From NCBI RefSeq assembly GCF_026230105.1, contig NC_079480.1, positions 18,704,488 to 18,768,487 of the forward strand: a stretch of 64,000 bases of DNA, in the 5' to 3' direction. Position 1 is the first letter of the stretch, and every line of letters begins with the position of its first letter. Shown piece by piece: positions 33,970-45,869 of this stretch. The notes under the pieces were generated by a model. That model was not told where the DNA came from, did no database searches, and was given only the letters and a program-made list of their open reading frames with translations. The position numbers and the translations under genes are program-made. The DNA comes from Diorhabda sublineata (lineage: Eukaryota; Arthropoda; Insecta; Coleoptera; Chrysomelidae).

Positions 33970-34185
33970 TTTTACTAACCTTAAACTGTCAGCTGTCGAT
34001 TTGTTTTTTCGAGTTGTCAACACTTTACTGTATACATGGCGGCAAATTTAAATCTTGCGTTAATTTCGGTCACTTTAGACTCAAATTTTACTAAGCCTAA
34101 ACTGTCAGTTGTCGATTTGTTTTTTAAAGTTGTCAACACTTTACTCTATAAATGGCGGCATTTCAAATCTTGAGGTTATTTTGAG
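33970..34185. repeat. 116-bp tandem duplication in a mariner leader
   Basis: ttaaactgtcagctgtcgat ... gttgtcaacactttactgta ... atggcggca at 33981-34050 recurs from 34097, offset 116 bp. A matching single copy (tgtcaacactaatttttatc, then aaaatggcggcaaaac) lies at the end of the element at 5218-5250, which ties this to the same transposon family. Confidence 0.7.
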
Positions 34186-34429
34186 ACACCTTTCAAGTAC
34201 AAATGATTTTATTCCACTGATCTGTTAAGGACACTTTAAAGTAATTTATTTTGAGAATTTAGGAACGCTTAATTCGCATTCTAGTACTAATTTTGTAGAG
34301 GAAGCTAGGATCTTAATGAAATGAAGCGTGATTTCTAGACATTTTTCTATACAATTAAATTATCTATTCAAACTTTCATAGATGAATATAATTTCTTTAT
34401 TTTATTAAATATTCATGATTTTTTTTCAC

Positions 34430-35560
34430 CCATAGTAGGTATATTAAAATAAAGAATAATAAAGAAAAAATCTGTTGATACAGGATGTACTTTTGTACTG
34501 TTTTCAAAATTTAACTTGAATTTTCAAATCAATTGTTCAAAGTTCTTTTATTAAATATTCATATCACTGTAAAAATTTTTTTCTTCATCTGTAATATGTT
34601 CTAGGAAAGAATAAAAAGAAGAAAGTTATATCATATCCATTTGCATCTATTGTGCTTAGGGTTACTTGACATGATGCAAGACAACGTGCAAGAAATTTGC
34701 AATTTCTGAAAAGATCAAAATATCACATAAACTTATATAGCACGTTTCTTGACATTATACAAGTTTCTTGCCACTAATCCAAATAAGCAAAAGTAAACAA
34801 TTTACTAACCTCCAATTTCATTTAATATTTTATGATCGGCTTAAAAATGAAAATAACAAAGCTAGATGAATTAAACGAGAAAAAAGTGCTAGCAATAATT
34901 ATATCAGCTGCTGCTTGCTTTTGGAATATGATGGAAAGGAAATAGCACCCAGGGGATGGTAGGCCATGGCTAGATAGAAATGAATTTAACTATAAAATTA
35001 GATGAGAAAAATTATTTGAAAATGGACGAAAAACTCCCGAGGAAAATAAAACATAAGATAATTAGCAAATCCTTAAAATAAAATAAATAATAATGTTGCA
35101 AGTGCAAGATCTTGCATGAAACAATCAACTGAACGTCATAAGCGCATGCTTTTGATTGGATTGCATTGCATTATACGTTTTATTGCTTCATGTCAAGCGG
35201 CCTTTATTGTTTTCGGAGCAAAACTTAAATCTTCTCGAGTTAGATGTAGTTACGTATTTTATCAAATATTAATGTTTTTTACACAATTTTTCTTCACCTG
35301 TAGCATATTCTTAAGGACATGATGCAAGACAACGTGCAAGAAATTGCATGCAATTACTTGCAAGATCAATATATTGCGTTTTATTTAATATTTGTGTGCG
35401 GTTTAAAAATGAAAATAACAAAACTAAGTAAAATAAACTAGACTAGCATGGCTAGCAATAATGTTAACTTGTAACTGATGAGTATTAATCAAAATCCTAA
35501 CCTCAAATTTTACTTAATATTTTGTGCCCAGCTTAACAACGAAACTGAAGCAAAGTTTTA
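34430..35560. repeat. Degenerate tandem duplication, period about 650 bp
   Basis: gacatgatgcaagacaacgt then gcaagaaatt occurs at 34668 and 35319. The upstream ttcttcatctgtaatatgtt matches ttcttcacctgtagcatatt, and downstream ggcttaaaaatgaaaataac matches ggtttaaaaatgaaaataac. A third partial match lies near 35500-35545 (aatattttgtgcccagctta). No coding content. Confidence 0.65.
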
Positions 35561-35699
35561 GGAAAGTTAGCTGATCTATTGAGCAAAAAGTAACTAGATT
35601 TTTCCCTAGAATTGCAGCTTGTACACAATGAAATGACATCAAACCTATAATATTGCCTTTAGAAATAAGAAAACATGAAACATTATACTCAACTACACA

Positions 35700-35905
35700 T
35701 CTAATGATACAGCATTAGCTACTTTACATCTTCAAGAAGGTAAATTATTTACCTTCAGTCTCTTTTAATCTCCGAAGACGATAACTTGGTTATCGAAACG
35801 CGCATCAAACAGTGTAATCGTGAGTGTTGTTGTAGTGCTAGTGTGTACAGTATGTTCAGTATGAATATCACCAACGGTTCCAGAAATTCCAGTTTAATAA
35901 ATAAA
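35700..35905 (+). mobile_element. Penelope-like element terminus with hairpin motif
   Basis: ccgaagacgataacttggtt then atcgaaacgcgcatc (35772-35806) and the following aaacagtgtaatcgtgagtg match 45818-45852 and its flank in reverse, and 26679-26709 in part. The stem gataac/gttatc with a 3-nt loop is identical in all three. Confidence 0.6.
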
Positions 35906-36605
35906 CCACAGTGAATAATATCCAAATAAGTAATTGGTTGAGTTATTTCGAAAAATTTTGAATATTTTCAATTAATATTTCAATCAATACAGTGTTTATT
36001 TTTATTAGTAAAGTTGGTAGTTCGTTGTCGGTGCTTGTCGCTTGTACGCGAATGCCCATGTCAATGGTTTTAATAACTGGATGTTAAGTGTCTACCGTAT
36101 TTATTTAAAAGTGATTTACATTCCGAAGCTGAACGTATAGTTGCTTTCATGGTCTTCATACCGATCTTAACAACACTTTGTTGTAAAAATATTAGTTGTT
36201 ACTTGTACCAGACATCGTATCTATAATATATGTTCCCTTGTTATTTAAATGGAATTTTATTTTATTATCTTCTTTAATATGTTTTCAAAATTACCATTTA
36301 TTAATTATACATTTTCTGATCATGCAATCAAATTGAATCGGTAACATTTTACATGAATTTTTGCAATACAAGTTTGTTTGTTTTCAAATATTGAAAAACT
36401 GTTTTGGGAAGTCTTCTTTATCACGAACGCAAGTATTTGAGTGACTTAAAACATTCAGTCGCGAGTCCTCTATCCATCTTTGTTAAAAACGATAATTGAG
36501 GAAATGATGCTTGAAAATGAGTGGTAGCAGAAGCTTTTATAGATCGACTTATAACATTTTTGTTATAAAGTATGTCAATACTATACTCGTACTAAAAGAT
36601 GTGAA
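35906..36605. other. No gene recognised
   Basis: AT-rich sequence with no supported feature. The 81-codon frame from 36511 runs into the mariner relic that follows and is a shadow. Confidence 0.35.
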
Positions 36606-36609
36606 TTTT

Positions 36610-37150
36610 TTTCAAAAACTACAACGATTAGGGGTCGCAAAAGAAAGGACTCTACATTACTTATCACTAGTGACGAGACGTGAGTTTAAAAATATGATTA
36701 TAAGAGGAAAATACGCCCCAAAATTGAACTTAGACCGGAAAAATCACGTTAGTTAGACGAAAAACAAGTTGATGCTTATCGTTTTTTTCAACTAACGTGG
36801 TGGGTCACCATGAGTTCATTCCAAAGAATCAAAAAGTCAATAAGGAGTACTACTTGTGTTTTGAGGCATCTTCTTGGAGCAGTTTGTTGTCATATTTGTT
36901 GTTTTGTCCAAATACGAAGCTAGAGTCATCGCTCTCACCGTATTTCCCAGATTTGGCTACCTGAGGCTTTTTCTGTTTTCGAAACCCCAATATCCACTTC
37001 AGATAATGCACAGAGTCTATAAAAGTCATAGAAAGAATTTGGTTTAATACCGGAGGCTATCTCAGCCGAGGCTCACATCGAGAATTGTATTAATCATCGA
37101 CATGACACGAAAATGGCTTATTTCGAAGGCAATAATAAAAGGCATTAATA
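36610..37150 (+). mobile_element. Mariner-like transposon relic
   Basis: Plus-strand pieces in order: LLITSDET near 36655 (first catalytic Asp), KNKLMLIVFFN near 36760, VTMSSFQRIKKSIRSTTC (a decayed HHEF.P...VN.EYY) near 36810, and YFPDLAT near 36940, then FRNPN. It closes with a decayed AYFEG-type C-terminus near 37115. The DNA-binding N-terminus is missing. Confidence 0.65.
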
Positions 37151-37815
37151 AAAATTGTACTAAAATATGTGAAAATGTTGTTTTATTGGTCTTTCCGGGT
37201 CAAATTTGTTTATTGACCAAATGTAAATATGTCTTTAATAATTGACATTTTATTCAATTCGCTTTCATACTAACCTCGACGACGTATGTATTAAATACCT
37301 GCACGTAGTTACTCAAAAATTACTGTACACAATGATATTATTGCAAACTATTATGCTGAATTACTAGGGTGAGTCAAAAATATATTAAACTTAGTTTGGA
37401 TGTGCGCATCAGTTTACAAAAATAGGTTTTTTACATTTTTCAGGGAAACGGTGAGTTTTATAGCAAAAATAGTTAGGACCAAAATTGTAGATCATCTGAT
37501 TTTCTACAAAAAATGTATTCTCAAGTTTTTTCATAAGTATCGCTATTTCCGTGATATAGCGGTTGAAAGAATTGAAAAAAATATTTTAATCGTAATATGC
37601 TTGGCGCTTTTTTTTAACGTTGTTTCCTCGGTAGGCCTATTCCACGATTTATTATGATCCTATTGAATTCAATTTGAGTATTGAAAATGATGAAAACTGT
37701 GGAAATTATGTAATAAATAAATGAAAATATAATTTGGAAAAATTATTCGACGGATTCATAATAATCCAATGGAACTTTTAGTGTACTGTCTTCGTTTTCT
37801 TCTTCTTCTTTCTTT
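37151..37815. other. No gene recognised
   Basis: Contains agggtgagtcaaaaatatat at 37368, a border-like motif. The 85-codon plus frame that follows (37400-37657) has no known domain. Confidence 0.3.
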
Positions 37816-37817
37816 TC

Positions 37818-37997
37818 TTAATCATAAGTCAGTGTCATGTCTGTATCAATATCTTTAAACATACGACCTGGTGGAGGATAATTAGAATCATCTAACACCG
37901 CACATTGAATATTCTCTCGAATAATTGCTGCTGCAGCTTTCAAGATGCCAAATCGCTCTTCTTTTTTATCTAGCCTAGCTACAATATCAGAAACACG
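37818..37997 (-). pseudogene. Fragment of the repetitive PIN-nuclease-like gene family (N-terminal part)
   Basis: A 59-codon open minus frame reads RVSDIVARLDKKEERFGILK, then AAAAIIRENI and YPPPGRMFKDID. It ends at TAA 37818. I recall the LKAAA.IIR.DI....YP motif from the N-terminal part of the same gene family as 12350-13310 and 56560-57250, but the blocks do not overlap, so the link rests on memory. Codon use looks coding. Confidence 0.4.
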
Positions 37998-38208
37998 TTA
38001 ACTTCGCTACTAAATTATATTGAGGCCGTGAATACTGTCAGGTATAGTGATTTGTTGTGCAATAGTCCGTGGCAATCTTTTTTGTTGCACAATAACAACC
38101 AGTAATCCTGGAACCTATAACTCAGATCTCGCTTTTCTAAACTATCTTTGGACTGATCGAGGAAGCTTTGAGAGGTTGTCATTCATTTCAGATAATGATA
38201 CTAGGAAT

Positions 38209-38248
38209 GCAGTGGACAAGCTGCAGTGGACAAGCTGCAGTGGACAAA
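38209..38248. repeat. Triplicated 14-bp direct repeat
   Basis: gcagtggacaagct occurs twice perfectly, followed by a third partial unit gcagtggacaaac. Confidence 0.9.
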
Positions 38249-38299
38249 CAGAAAATCTTCTACCAGGAAAGCTTGTAGCTTGCATTACATGATTTTCAT

Positions 38300-39385
38300 T
38301 AATGAAATATCAACGTTTTCTGCTTAAATCTCTGGTGCTACGAACTCATTTGACCGACTTCTCTGTTGTTTAATTGTACGGTAAAATAATAATAAGTTTC
38401 CACTTAAACAGTGAAAAAATGAGGAAAATAATGAGTTTCTTGTAATAGTTAGGTAAAATTTTTCATTAAATGAAAATAATGTGAACTGGTAGTAATAAAT
38501 TAACTGAATGTGTTTTTATTTATAATTTCTATCAATGTTACCACGTACTGTTTTGATTTGTTGTTGATTGACTGATGAAAAAACATAATTCTTGTTATTT
38601 CAACATTCAAAAGATATACTTTCAACGATAATTTCGGGAAATACTGGACAACAAGAAGAATACAAATAAAACTTATCTTTTTGCGAATACCCTTAGCACT
38701 TAGTATCTTAATATTAACCAAAATCTATGAAAACGGTTTGTTTTTTCTGGTAAATACTGAAAAGTTTTCTCTATATGTTAGATTTTCTTGGTTTTCCAGT
38801 AGTGAGAGCTGCTTTATATTATTTTTTTGTTTCATGGTGTTAAAAACTCCATAGATACGTTTTAGATATGGTTCAGTGAACTAATACAGCTGAATCTAAG
38901 TGTTTTTGCAGTTTTTTTATCTAGTCGGTCTACAAGTAAGCTTTTAAGCAATTTCCAAAATTTAGAATACTTGTGTCTGTTTTGTGCTCAAATTACGGGA
39001 CTTTTTTGGGAATAAATTTCAACTGTTGATTTGAAATTTATCGAACATTAGTGAATAGTTTTGAAGATTGTGAAGTGATAACCCACCCAGTCGCAGCTTA
39101 AAGATACAAGGAAAGGACAAACTTAAAGCTTAAAGTGGAGTTAACTCTTTTTCATTAAATCTAAAGAACTTTAGTCATAACTTTGCTCATTTTCTACAAG
39201 TTTCCAATATAATTTATCTATCACTTGCGTACACTAAGTAAAATACTGCATAGTGGAGAAAAGACGAGAAAGCCACGTTTCCTGGAGGAAATTTCGCACT
39301 TCTTTTAGTAGCAACTCATTGAGAAGCAATTTTGCAATAAGTCTGAAATAATAAGGTCTAAAATCTAACAAATATACCAGGATTT
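38300..39385. other. No gene recognised
   Basis: AT-rich intron sequence; frames up to 73 codons have no family resemblance. Confidence 0.35.
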
Positions 39386-39389
39386 CTCG

Positions 39390-40182
39390 TATGCCTCAAA
39401 ATAGGCTTCAGTTTCATTAATGTTTCTTCATTTGAGCTGAATCTTTCACCGGCGAGCATTTTGAGATCAGCGATTAGCCAGTAGTCATTGTGGATCGGTG
39501 CTTTGTCTTGTAGTTTTTTCTTCGACATATGAAGCCTTTTTTTCCTTCAAACGATCCAACAACTCTATGTAATATTCGCTATTGATTGCCGTTTGTCGAT
39601 GAACAATATTCCATGCGCATGGCAAAATACTAAACCATAACCATAACCTTCTCAGCTGACTGTTGTGCCTTTGGAAGCTTCGGACGTGGTTCACCGGGTG
39701 CAGTCCAGTCAGATGATGATCGTTTTTATTCTGGAGTGAAGTGATGGATCCATGTTTCATCCATTGTCAGATATTGACGCAAAAAATCTGATTTAAACAT
39801 GACCAAACTTTTTTGAATTATCATTGTTGTTTTTGATCGACTTTGAGGAAACGCGGCACCCACTTTGAAAAAAGGTCAAATGTTCAATACATTGCCTTTT
39901 GATACATTTACAGTCCCAGTTATATCACGGTATTTCAATTTACGATTAGATATAACCAATTTGTGGACTTTTACGATGATTTCTGGAGTAACCACCTCAA
40001 TTGGACGACCAGAACGTTCACCATCATTGGTGTCTGTGGGATTTTGTTTAAATTCAGCAAACCAATAATGAATGGTTCTTTTCGATGGAGCAAGTCCGGA
40101 TAACGTTTTCGAAGCCATTACTGAGCTTGTATAGTCAAGAAGTAATGATGAATTAACATACGAATTTGCTTAGATTCCATTG
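39390..40182 (-). mobile_element. Mariner-like transposon relic, fairly complete order
   Basis: The minus strand starts MESKQIRMLIHHYFL at 40182. Next are APSKRTIHYWFAEFKQNPTD, then TNDGERSGRPIEVVTPEIIV and KVHKLVISNRKLKYRDI (40118-39876), the helix-turn-helix region. The first catalytic region is at MKHGSITSL (a decayed MDETW) near 39755, then INSEYYIELLDRLKEKK near 39580. The second and third acidic blocks beyond 39485 are missing or scrambled. The N-terminal half is better preserved than in the other mariner relics of this window. Confidence 0.75.
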
Positions 40183-40189
40183 TTTTGAA

Positions 40190-42240
40190 AATAACAAAAG
40201 TAGCTTCACTTAAATGGATGCCATTTTTTTTCTGACTAATCGAAACGTCATGAAATTTGACAAATAGTCTTTTTAAAGAACTTTATAAACGTCATATGGA
40301 TTTGACATTGGCAGTGCCATCGTGTCAGTCACACGACTTATTGAGTGATGTTATAAGTTCGCAAAACCACACAAAATTTGTTTACCCACGGCGAATATTT
40401 TGAAAGTTTGTTAGATTGCTCAATACCTGCGTGTTACCTCAGTTTTAGTTTGGTATTTAAGTAAAAAAATGAAAATGTCTTAATTTATGCGAATCAATAA
40501 ATTGATGTATGAAGATTTTTTTACATATTTTCAACATTTTTGTACATATTTTGACTAAATGATTTGCATTTTTTATTTTTTGCATATTTGGGATTTCACA
40601 ACAATCAGTGTCACAATCTCTAATAAATCACGTTCCCTTCACACCACCATCGTATTAAACACTTGATGAAAAAAAAATCGAATCATTCGAAATGATAATT
40701 TGTATATAAATTTTAGTTTTCTTTTGTTCATTATCTTAATGTTCGTTTTCTCTAGTAAGTATTGTGAGAAACAACATGATTTACATGCAAACTCGTTAAA
40801 AATAAAAGTTTTAGATGAACTGGGGAAATTATCTTCGTATTTGAAGATGCAAAGTCGCTTAATAATTCTATAGTCGTTCATTCAATCTCCATACATTTGT
40901 AACTTTCCACTGTAGTTTAAATCTGCTTAATAACTAACCGTGTTATTACCCATTCCTCTTTCGTGCATTATTCGTTTTGCTTTAGCATTAAATCAAGTTT
41001 CGAAATATACCTCCTAGATACGAAGCAATCAATATAACAAACAAAGGTATTTGTAATATATATTGGCAACCGAAATGATGAAAGTGATGCGAGTCCGCAT
41101 CTAATAAATAAAGAAATTATTCAAGAAGCAAAGAAAATGTATCACAAGCAGAGGTTTTGTAAGTACGGAAAGTAATTTCATCCAACAAAAACCCATTTAA
41201 GGTCTAACAAAAATATAATAAATACCGTAGGAACTCTGATTGCCCTGTTACAAAAAATAAGTGAAATATTAAAATACACTTGTAGTGAATACATAGTAGA
41301 TGGTTACTGTAGGCCAAACAAACACTCGACAACGACCCCATACGTCTTCGTAAATGAAAAATCGTTTGGTCTAACATCGTGGAATATCCTGGCGCCTTTT
41401 TTAATTACCAGACTTTGAATATTTCCCTAGACATGCATTTTTAGCGAACTCATTTCAAATCAGAATTAACGCTATATGCTTTGAATTCTTTATTGCACCC
41501 TTATATACTATGCTGACGATAAACTGTTATTGTTATAGAAACCGTAAACTTTTAAATTAAGTTTTTAATGTCGCCACATCTGGAAAAAGATTATTTTAAT
41601 TATATATACAACGTCCGCATAATTTGATAACGCACCACCCCCATAGGTGATTCAAAAATATGTAAAACCAAAGAATCAAATATTCCCCGACCAAACACTG
41701 CGTCCATATTTGAATAATCATCATTAGGATGAAGAATTACTTTTCTTTTCAACCTTTATTGATTATTTTTGTAAATTCTTGAGTCTCTTTTTTATTTTTT
41801 TTAAACATTCTGTTACACACTGCATTTTTGAAGTTATTTTCTGTTGCATTATGCTCCATTCTGATAGTACATAATTGCTTGAAATAAAAATTATATTTAG
41901 AAACTACTTCAAAATACGGTTTTACAATAATAATAAGTAAAAACGCTCACTGATTCGATCAAGTTGAAACTCGTAGTAAAAGTCTACCTGTTACAGTTGA
42001 TTTCCATGAAATAGATTTTCCAGAAGTTCAAATTTTCCATAATTGTAATAATAAATATTTTCAAAATGCTATCAAAAACTAATAGGATCGTTATTTTAAT
42101 TTTTTTATCATAAAGTTATTTCAAGTTGAATCTAAAGTGTATAAATTCTACAAACACCAAATTAGGACACCAAAGAGAACAACTAAAAACAAGTTACTCT
42201 ATCTCGAATGGCATAAATTCCAAAAGTGAGGTATTTGTCG
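40190..42240. other. Intron sequence, nothing recognised
   Basis: Frames up to 80 codons without known motifs. 41060-41220 and 41290-41400 have somewhat higher GC but no coding support. Confidence 0.3.
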
Positions 42241-42248
42241 GCATATAA

Positions 42249-42623
42249 ATGGGAAATCGAGGAAACAGTCATTGTGTAAAGATTTATCTGCGGAATCCAC
42301 AGGTTGGCAGAGAGAAATACTATTCCCAGTCAGGACGTCTGGCGTTATCCCGAGGGACACCCTCGATTCTCGTTTTGAATGGGACTCCGAGGCAGGCAGT
42401 CACACTACAGACAGCATGCGTACAAACTCATTCTAAAATTCATTCCGATTTCCTGATGCCAACTGTTTTCCGACTGTTTGCATTGCATTCAGATTCGTAT
42501 TCGCATTCGAGCCAGAACTTTCAAACCGAATGGTTGTCTCGCTTCACAGACATTTTTAGACGATACGTAAACCGTTCTTTCGATCATTTCGTCGCAATAA
42601 CTTCTATAAATATCAAAAAATAA
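42249..42623 (+). other. GC-richer island with an unexplained 124-codon open frame
   Basis: An ATG-initiated frame covers a stretch visibly GC-richer than its surroundings. No domain, signal peptide or membrane segment is apparent; the protein would be basic and rich in Ser, Arg and Phe. A TATAAAT at about 42244 precedes it. It could be a chance frame over an enhancer, an exon of an unannotated transcript, or a transposon piece. Confidence 0.2.
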
Positions 42624-42879
42624 ACACTCAATTGATAATATTAATAAATATTAATAGGTATTTTTTGATTCCATGTCGTTACTTTCTCACAAATCATGGT
42701 TTAGTCGCACTGGATATTGGAACCATGAATGAATCAAACTTATTCCTTCCAGAAGTATTTTTTAACAGAAAGTCCGGTTTAATTACAAAGATCTAGTCAC
42801 TAATTCATAGTCTACTAGCTCACCATCAATATAGTCCAGATTATATCAATAAATGATCTCAGATAAGGTCTTTTTTTAT

Positions 42880-43260
42880 TCCTGACATTATGGCTATAGA
42901 AAATATTCGACGAGCTCAAAGAAATGGAAAGAATAGTTGAAAAAACGTGAAGAATATTCTCATATTGCTGAAGGAAATCAGATTGTCACATGCAGAAGAT
43001 TTTTAAAATTATTCCAGAATAAAAGAAAGGGCGTTTATAAAATTATTACAAATGATTGAACCATTCTTGATAACGTAGAACACGCCTTTGACGAAATTTA
43101 TCTTAGAGAGAGATTAGACTCAATTCTAAGCTACAGGTAGAAATTTTGAAGATCTCTGTCTCATGCTATCTGCAACTTTCAGCAAAGCTATAATTGAAAT
43201 TCAAATTTATCTATAAAGATGAAGCAAATAATGTCCAAGTTCTAGGTTCGTACACCTGAT
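42880..43260 (+). mobile_element. Possible PIF/Harbinger-type transposase fragment
   Basis: Plus frames give RIKERAFIKLLQMIEPFLDN and later LSHAICNFQQSY, faintly like the F.ELL..+.P.......I....RL...L.YL....Y..+ opening of Harbinger transposases. No catalytic residues can be identified. Confidence 0.2.
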
Positions 43261-43269
43261 CAAAGCTAT

Positions 43270-45480
43270 TTTCGACATCTATCGGCTATCTTCTACAACC
43301 CTTTCCTGAAATCAGTTCGTAGATTGTTAATATTTATCTTCATGACGAATTATTTGGCCTCCTACTTTATCCTGTAGCCTACAGTCTACGCAGTTCCAAA
43401 GCTCTGTAGACAATTCAACTGTTTAGTAAATTGCCAAAAACGTTTCCCTAAGCGTCAATTCATTATTGCCCTCTCCTGAATCAGTTAAGTACCTGAACCA
43501 TCTCATATGGAAGCCTAGCGCCAACAGAGTATTGACGTTATATCTTATTGATAATTGATTTACAGAGGATCAAAAAGGAGAAATACGTGAAGCAACTCGC
43601 CAAAAAAAACCAGCTTTATAGATACATAATATTCGGCAGATTTGGCCTCCAAAACTCATACATTTAATTTGGCAAACGCACCAACAGTCAATTACAACCA
43701 TAAAAAGTAACTAATCTAAAGTAGTGGAGGGGATTGTTTCAACTAGTTTATTAAAAATTGTATCAGTTCGAGAGGACTCTATTTAGATTAATAATTGACG
43801 AAGAAAGAAATACGTAGAAATGTTGCTTTTTTGGGTCAGTCCAATTCAAAAATGACTTTAACTAACCGTTATTTTCATGGATTTAACCTTAGTATGTATT
43901 ATTAGTGATATTTGGCAACCATCAAATCGGTTTTGGATATTCCCATGTCACATGTTTCAAAATTTTTTTTGGCTGCTATCCCAAACTACCAATCTAGTTT
44001 TAATTTATCAAAATAATTTCTACAATCACATATCTATCAAAATAATTTACCATATATTCCATGGTTTGCTCTCGAACACTCCGAACACTATTGAACAATA
44101 TATGGATTGAGATTTCTTAATTTACATCTTAGACATTGAGTTTCTTGTATGATTTCCATCGTATTGAGGTTAGGTGGCTAGTTGTTAATCATTAGTTGGT
44201 TTCTTTCAAGATAGATAGCCGGGATAGCCCCCTGAAAAGGGTTTTGGTGTGTTGCGTGCTGGTGTTTGTATACAGACATGATAGACATCGCTTTAAAGCT
44301 AAACAGTTGTTAACATTTGATACCACACTTCGTGTTATCATTAGATTTTGATGTGGAACAGCTAGAAATATCTTGAGAAAAGAAAAAATCTACACAATAA
44401 ACGTCACTATATAATTTCATAATCATCATCATAAATTATAGGTTTCGATTGAACTGGGGCTACGGCTGTACTGATTTGTTTATAGTATGGAGAGGTTAGG
44501 TTAGGTTAATTGACAGTCCGAAATCATCATTTGAAGAAATTTTTACAAAGGAGTGGTTGGAGATTTTATGTAAATTAGTTTAATTAAATAAACATACGTA
44601 TTTGTAGATATAAATAATTTACGATACAAAATATAATTTTCAAAGGTTGTTCGTTACCACAGACAAATTTATAGTCCTTCGGCTATATCATTGCGTGTTA
44701 TGATATCTTATTTCAAACCATTAGTAACTTGTTCTCAGATAAATTATTAGATACATTTCGACTAATGAACTAACTTTTGATCGGTACAAAGACGGCGCAA
44801 ACAAAACACCTTCTCCTTTTATGGCTACACCACAACACCATTATTACAGAAATTATTTCTCGGGTCCTATAAACCAATATGACGTATATCATCTTTCTTT
44901 CTTACGTGTCTTTTGTTCTCATATTCTATCAAAACAAAGAGACAAACGATAATAGATGTTATTAATTTTTATTCTATTGGTTACATGAAATGTCGTGATG
45001 TTTTTCCCTTAAATTCTCTTGGATAATTACTAACCTAACCTCCAAAATTTAGAATTTATACCATAAATTCAACTTGAGGTGTCTCTGAGTGTTTTGTCAC
45101 CAACATATTTTTAACAATTATATTTGTAAATTTATCTATGTTCCGATAGTTTTGCCACAATAACTATTTATGTACCAAGTGTGTAGGACAATACCGTGAA
45201 TTCAAAAAATGCCTTTACTCACGAGTTGCCTATAATATTCTTTCTACAAGCAAAAATTTTATTGTCAGAAGTTCAATGGTAATTTTTCGTTAGAAAAAAC
45301 TATAATGCTTTTTTTGATTCCTCATAAAAGGCATTATGTATTTATTAATATTTTGAAAATTTTAATGAAGATTAGAAAAAATTAACAAAACAACAGATTG
45401 AATCAATTATTTATTAAAAATATTAAAATAAAGGTGAACTGTATGTAATTTTTGGCCATCTTCTCTTCGGCATGCATGAA
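43270..45480. other. Intron sequence; short telomere-like run
   Basis: ggttaggttaggtta at 44494-44508 is three units of the insect telomere repeat, too short to mean more than chance or an old repair scar. Nothing else recognised. Confidence 0.4.
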
Positions 45481-45504
45481 TGCGATCAAAAAAATAGAAA
45501 AATA

Positions 45505-45560
45505 AAAAGTGGGATGAGCGCGACTTGAGCCTGGGACCTTCCGCATGTGTGCCTCGTTAC
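45505..45560 (-). repeat. tRNA-derived (SINE-like) fragment
   Basis: On the minus strand aggtcccaggctcaagtcgc, then gctcatccca, resembles the T-arm and acceptor end of a tRNA, with a degenerate B box. The D-arm half is not recognisable and a T/A-rich tail follows. It is more likely a SINE remnant than a tRNA gene. Confidence 0.35.
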
Positions 45561-45699
45561 ATTACAGATAATTACTTATAAATTTTCGGGATAATACATC
45601 TTCGTGACTATTACAAAACCAAAATAGGAATACAGGATGTCTCAAACTTGAAGAAAGAATAATTATTGACGTTAATAATAACTTATTCAACTAGTACAT

Positions 45700-45860
45700 T
45701 ACAAATTCTTCTTTATTGACATCTTCGATTCACGTTCCAACGTTTTTTTCATGTAACTGTTTCACAATGGGAACACTGAACACACTGTTTACATCAACAC
45801 TCACGATTACACTGTTTGACGCGCGTTTCGATAACCAAGTTATCGTCTTCAGAGACTGAA
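45700..45860 (-). mobile_element. Penelope-like element terminus with hairpin motif
   Basis: On the minus strand ctgaagacgataacttggtt then atcgaaacgcgcgtc (45852-45818), followed by aaacagtgtaatcgtgagtg. This is the best preserved of the three termini (see findings). No coding region adjoins it. Confidence 0.6.
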
Positions 45861-45869
45861 CGTAAATTC

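Noticed and set aside
42249..42623. Confident call of a protein-coding gene
   Set aside because: No domain, no splice context and no homolog recalled; kept only as an unexplained open frame.
44494..44508. Three TTAGG units as an interstitial telomere or chromosome-fusion scar
   Set aside because: Too short; runs of this length are expected and scattered in insect genomes.
45505..45560. A genuine tRNA gene
   Set aside because: Only a T-arm-like half is visible, the B box is degenerate and no D-arm or anticodon stem can be folded.
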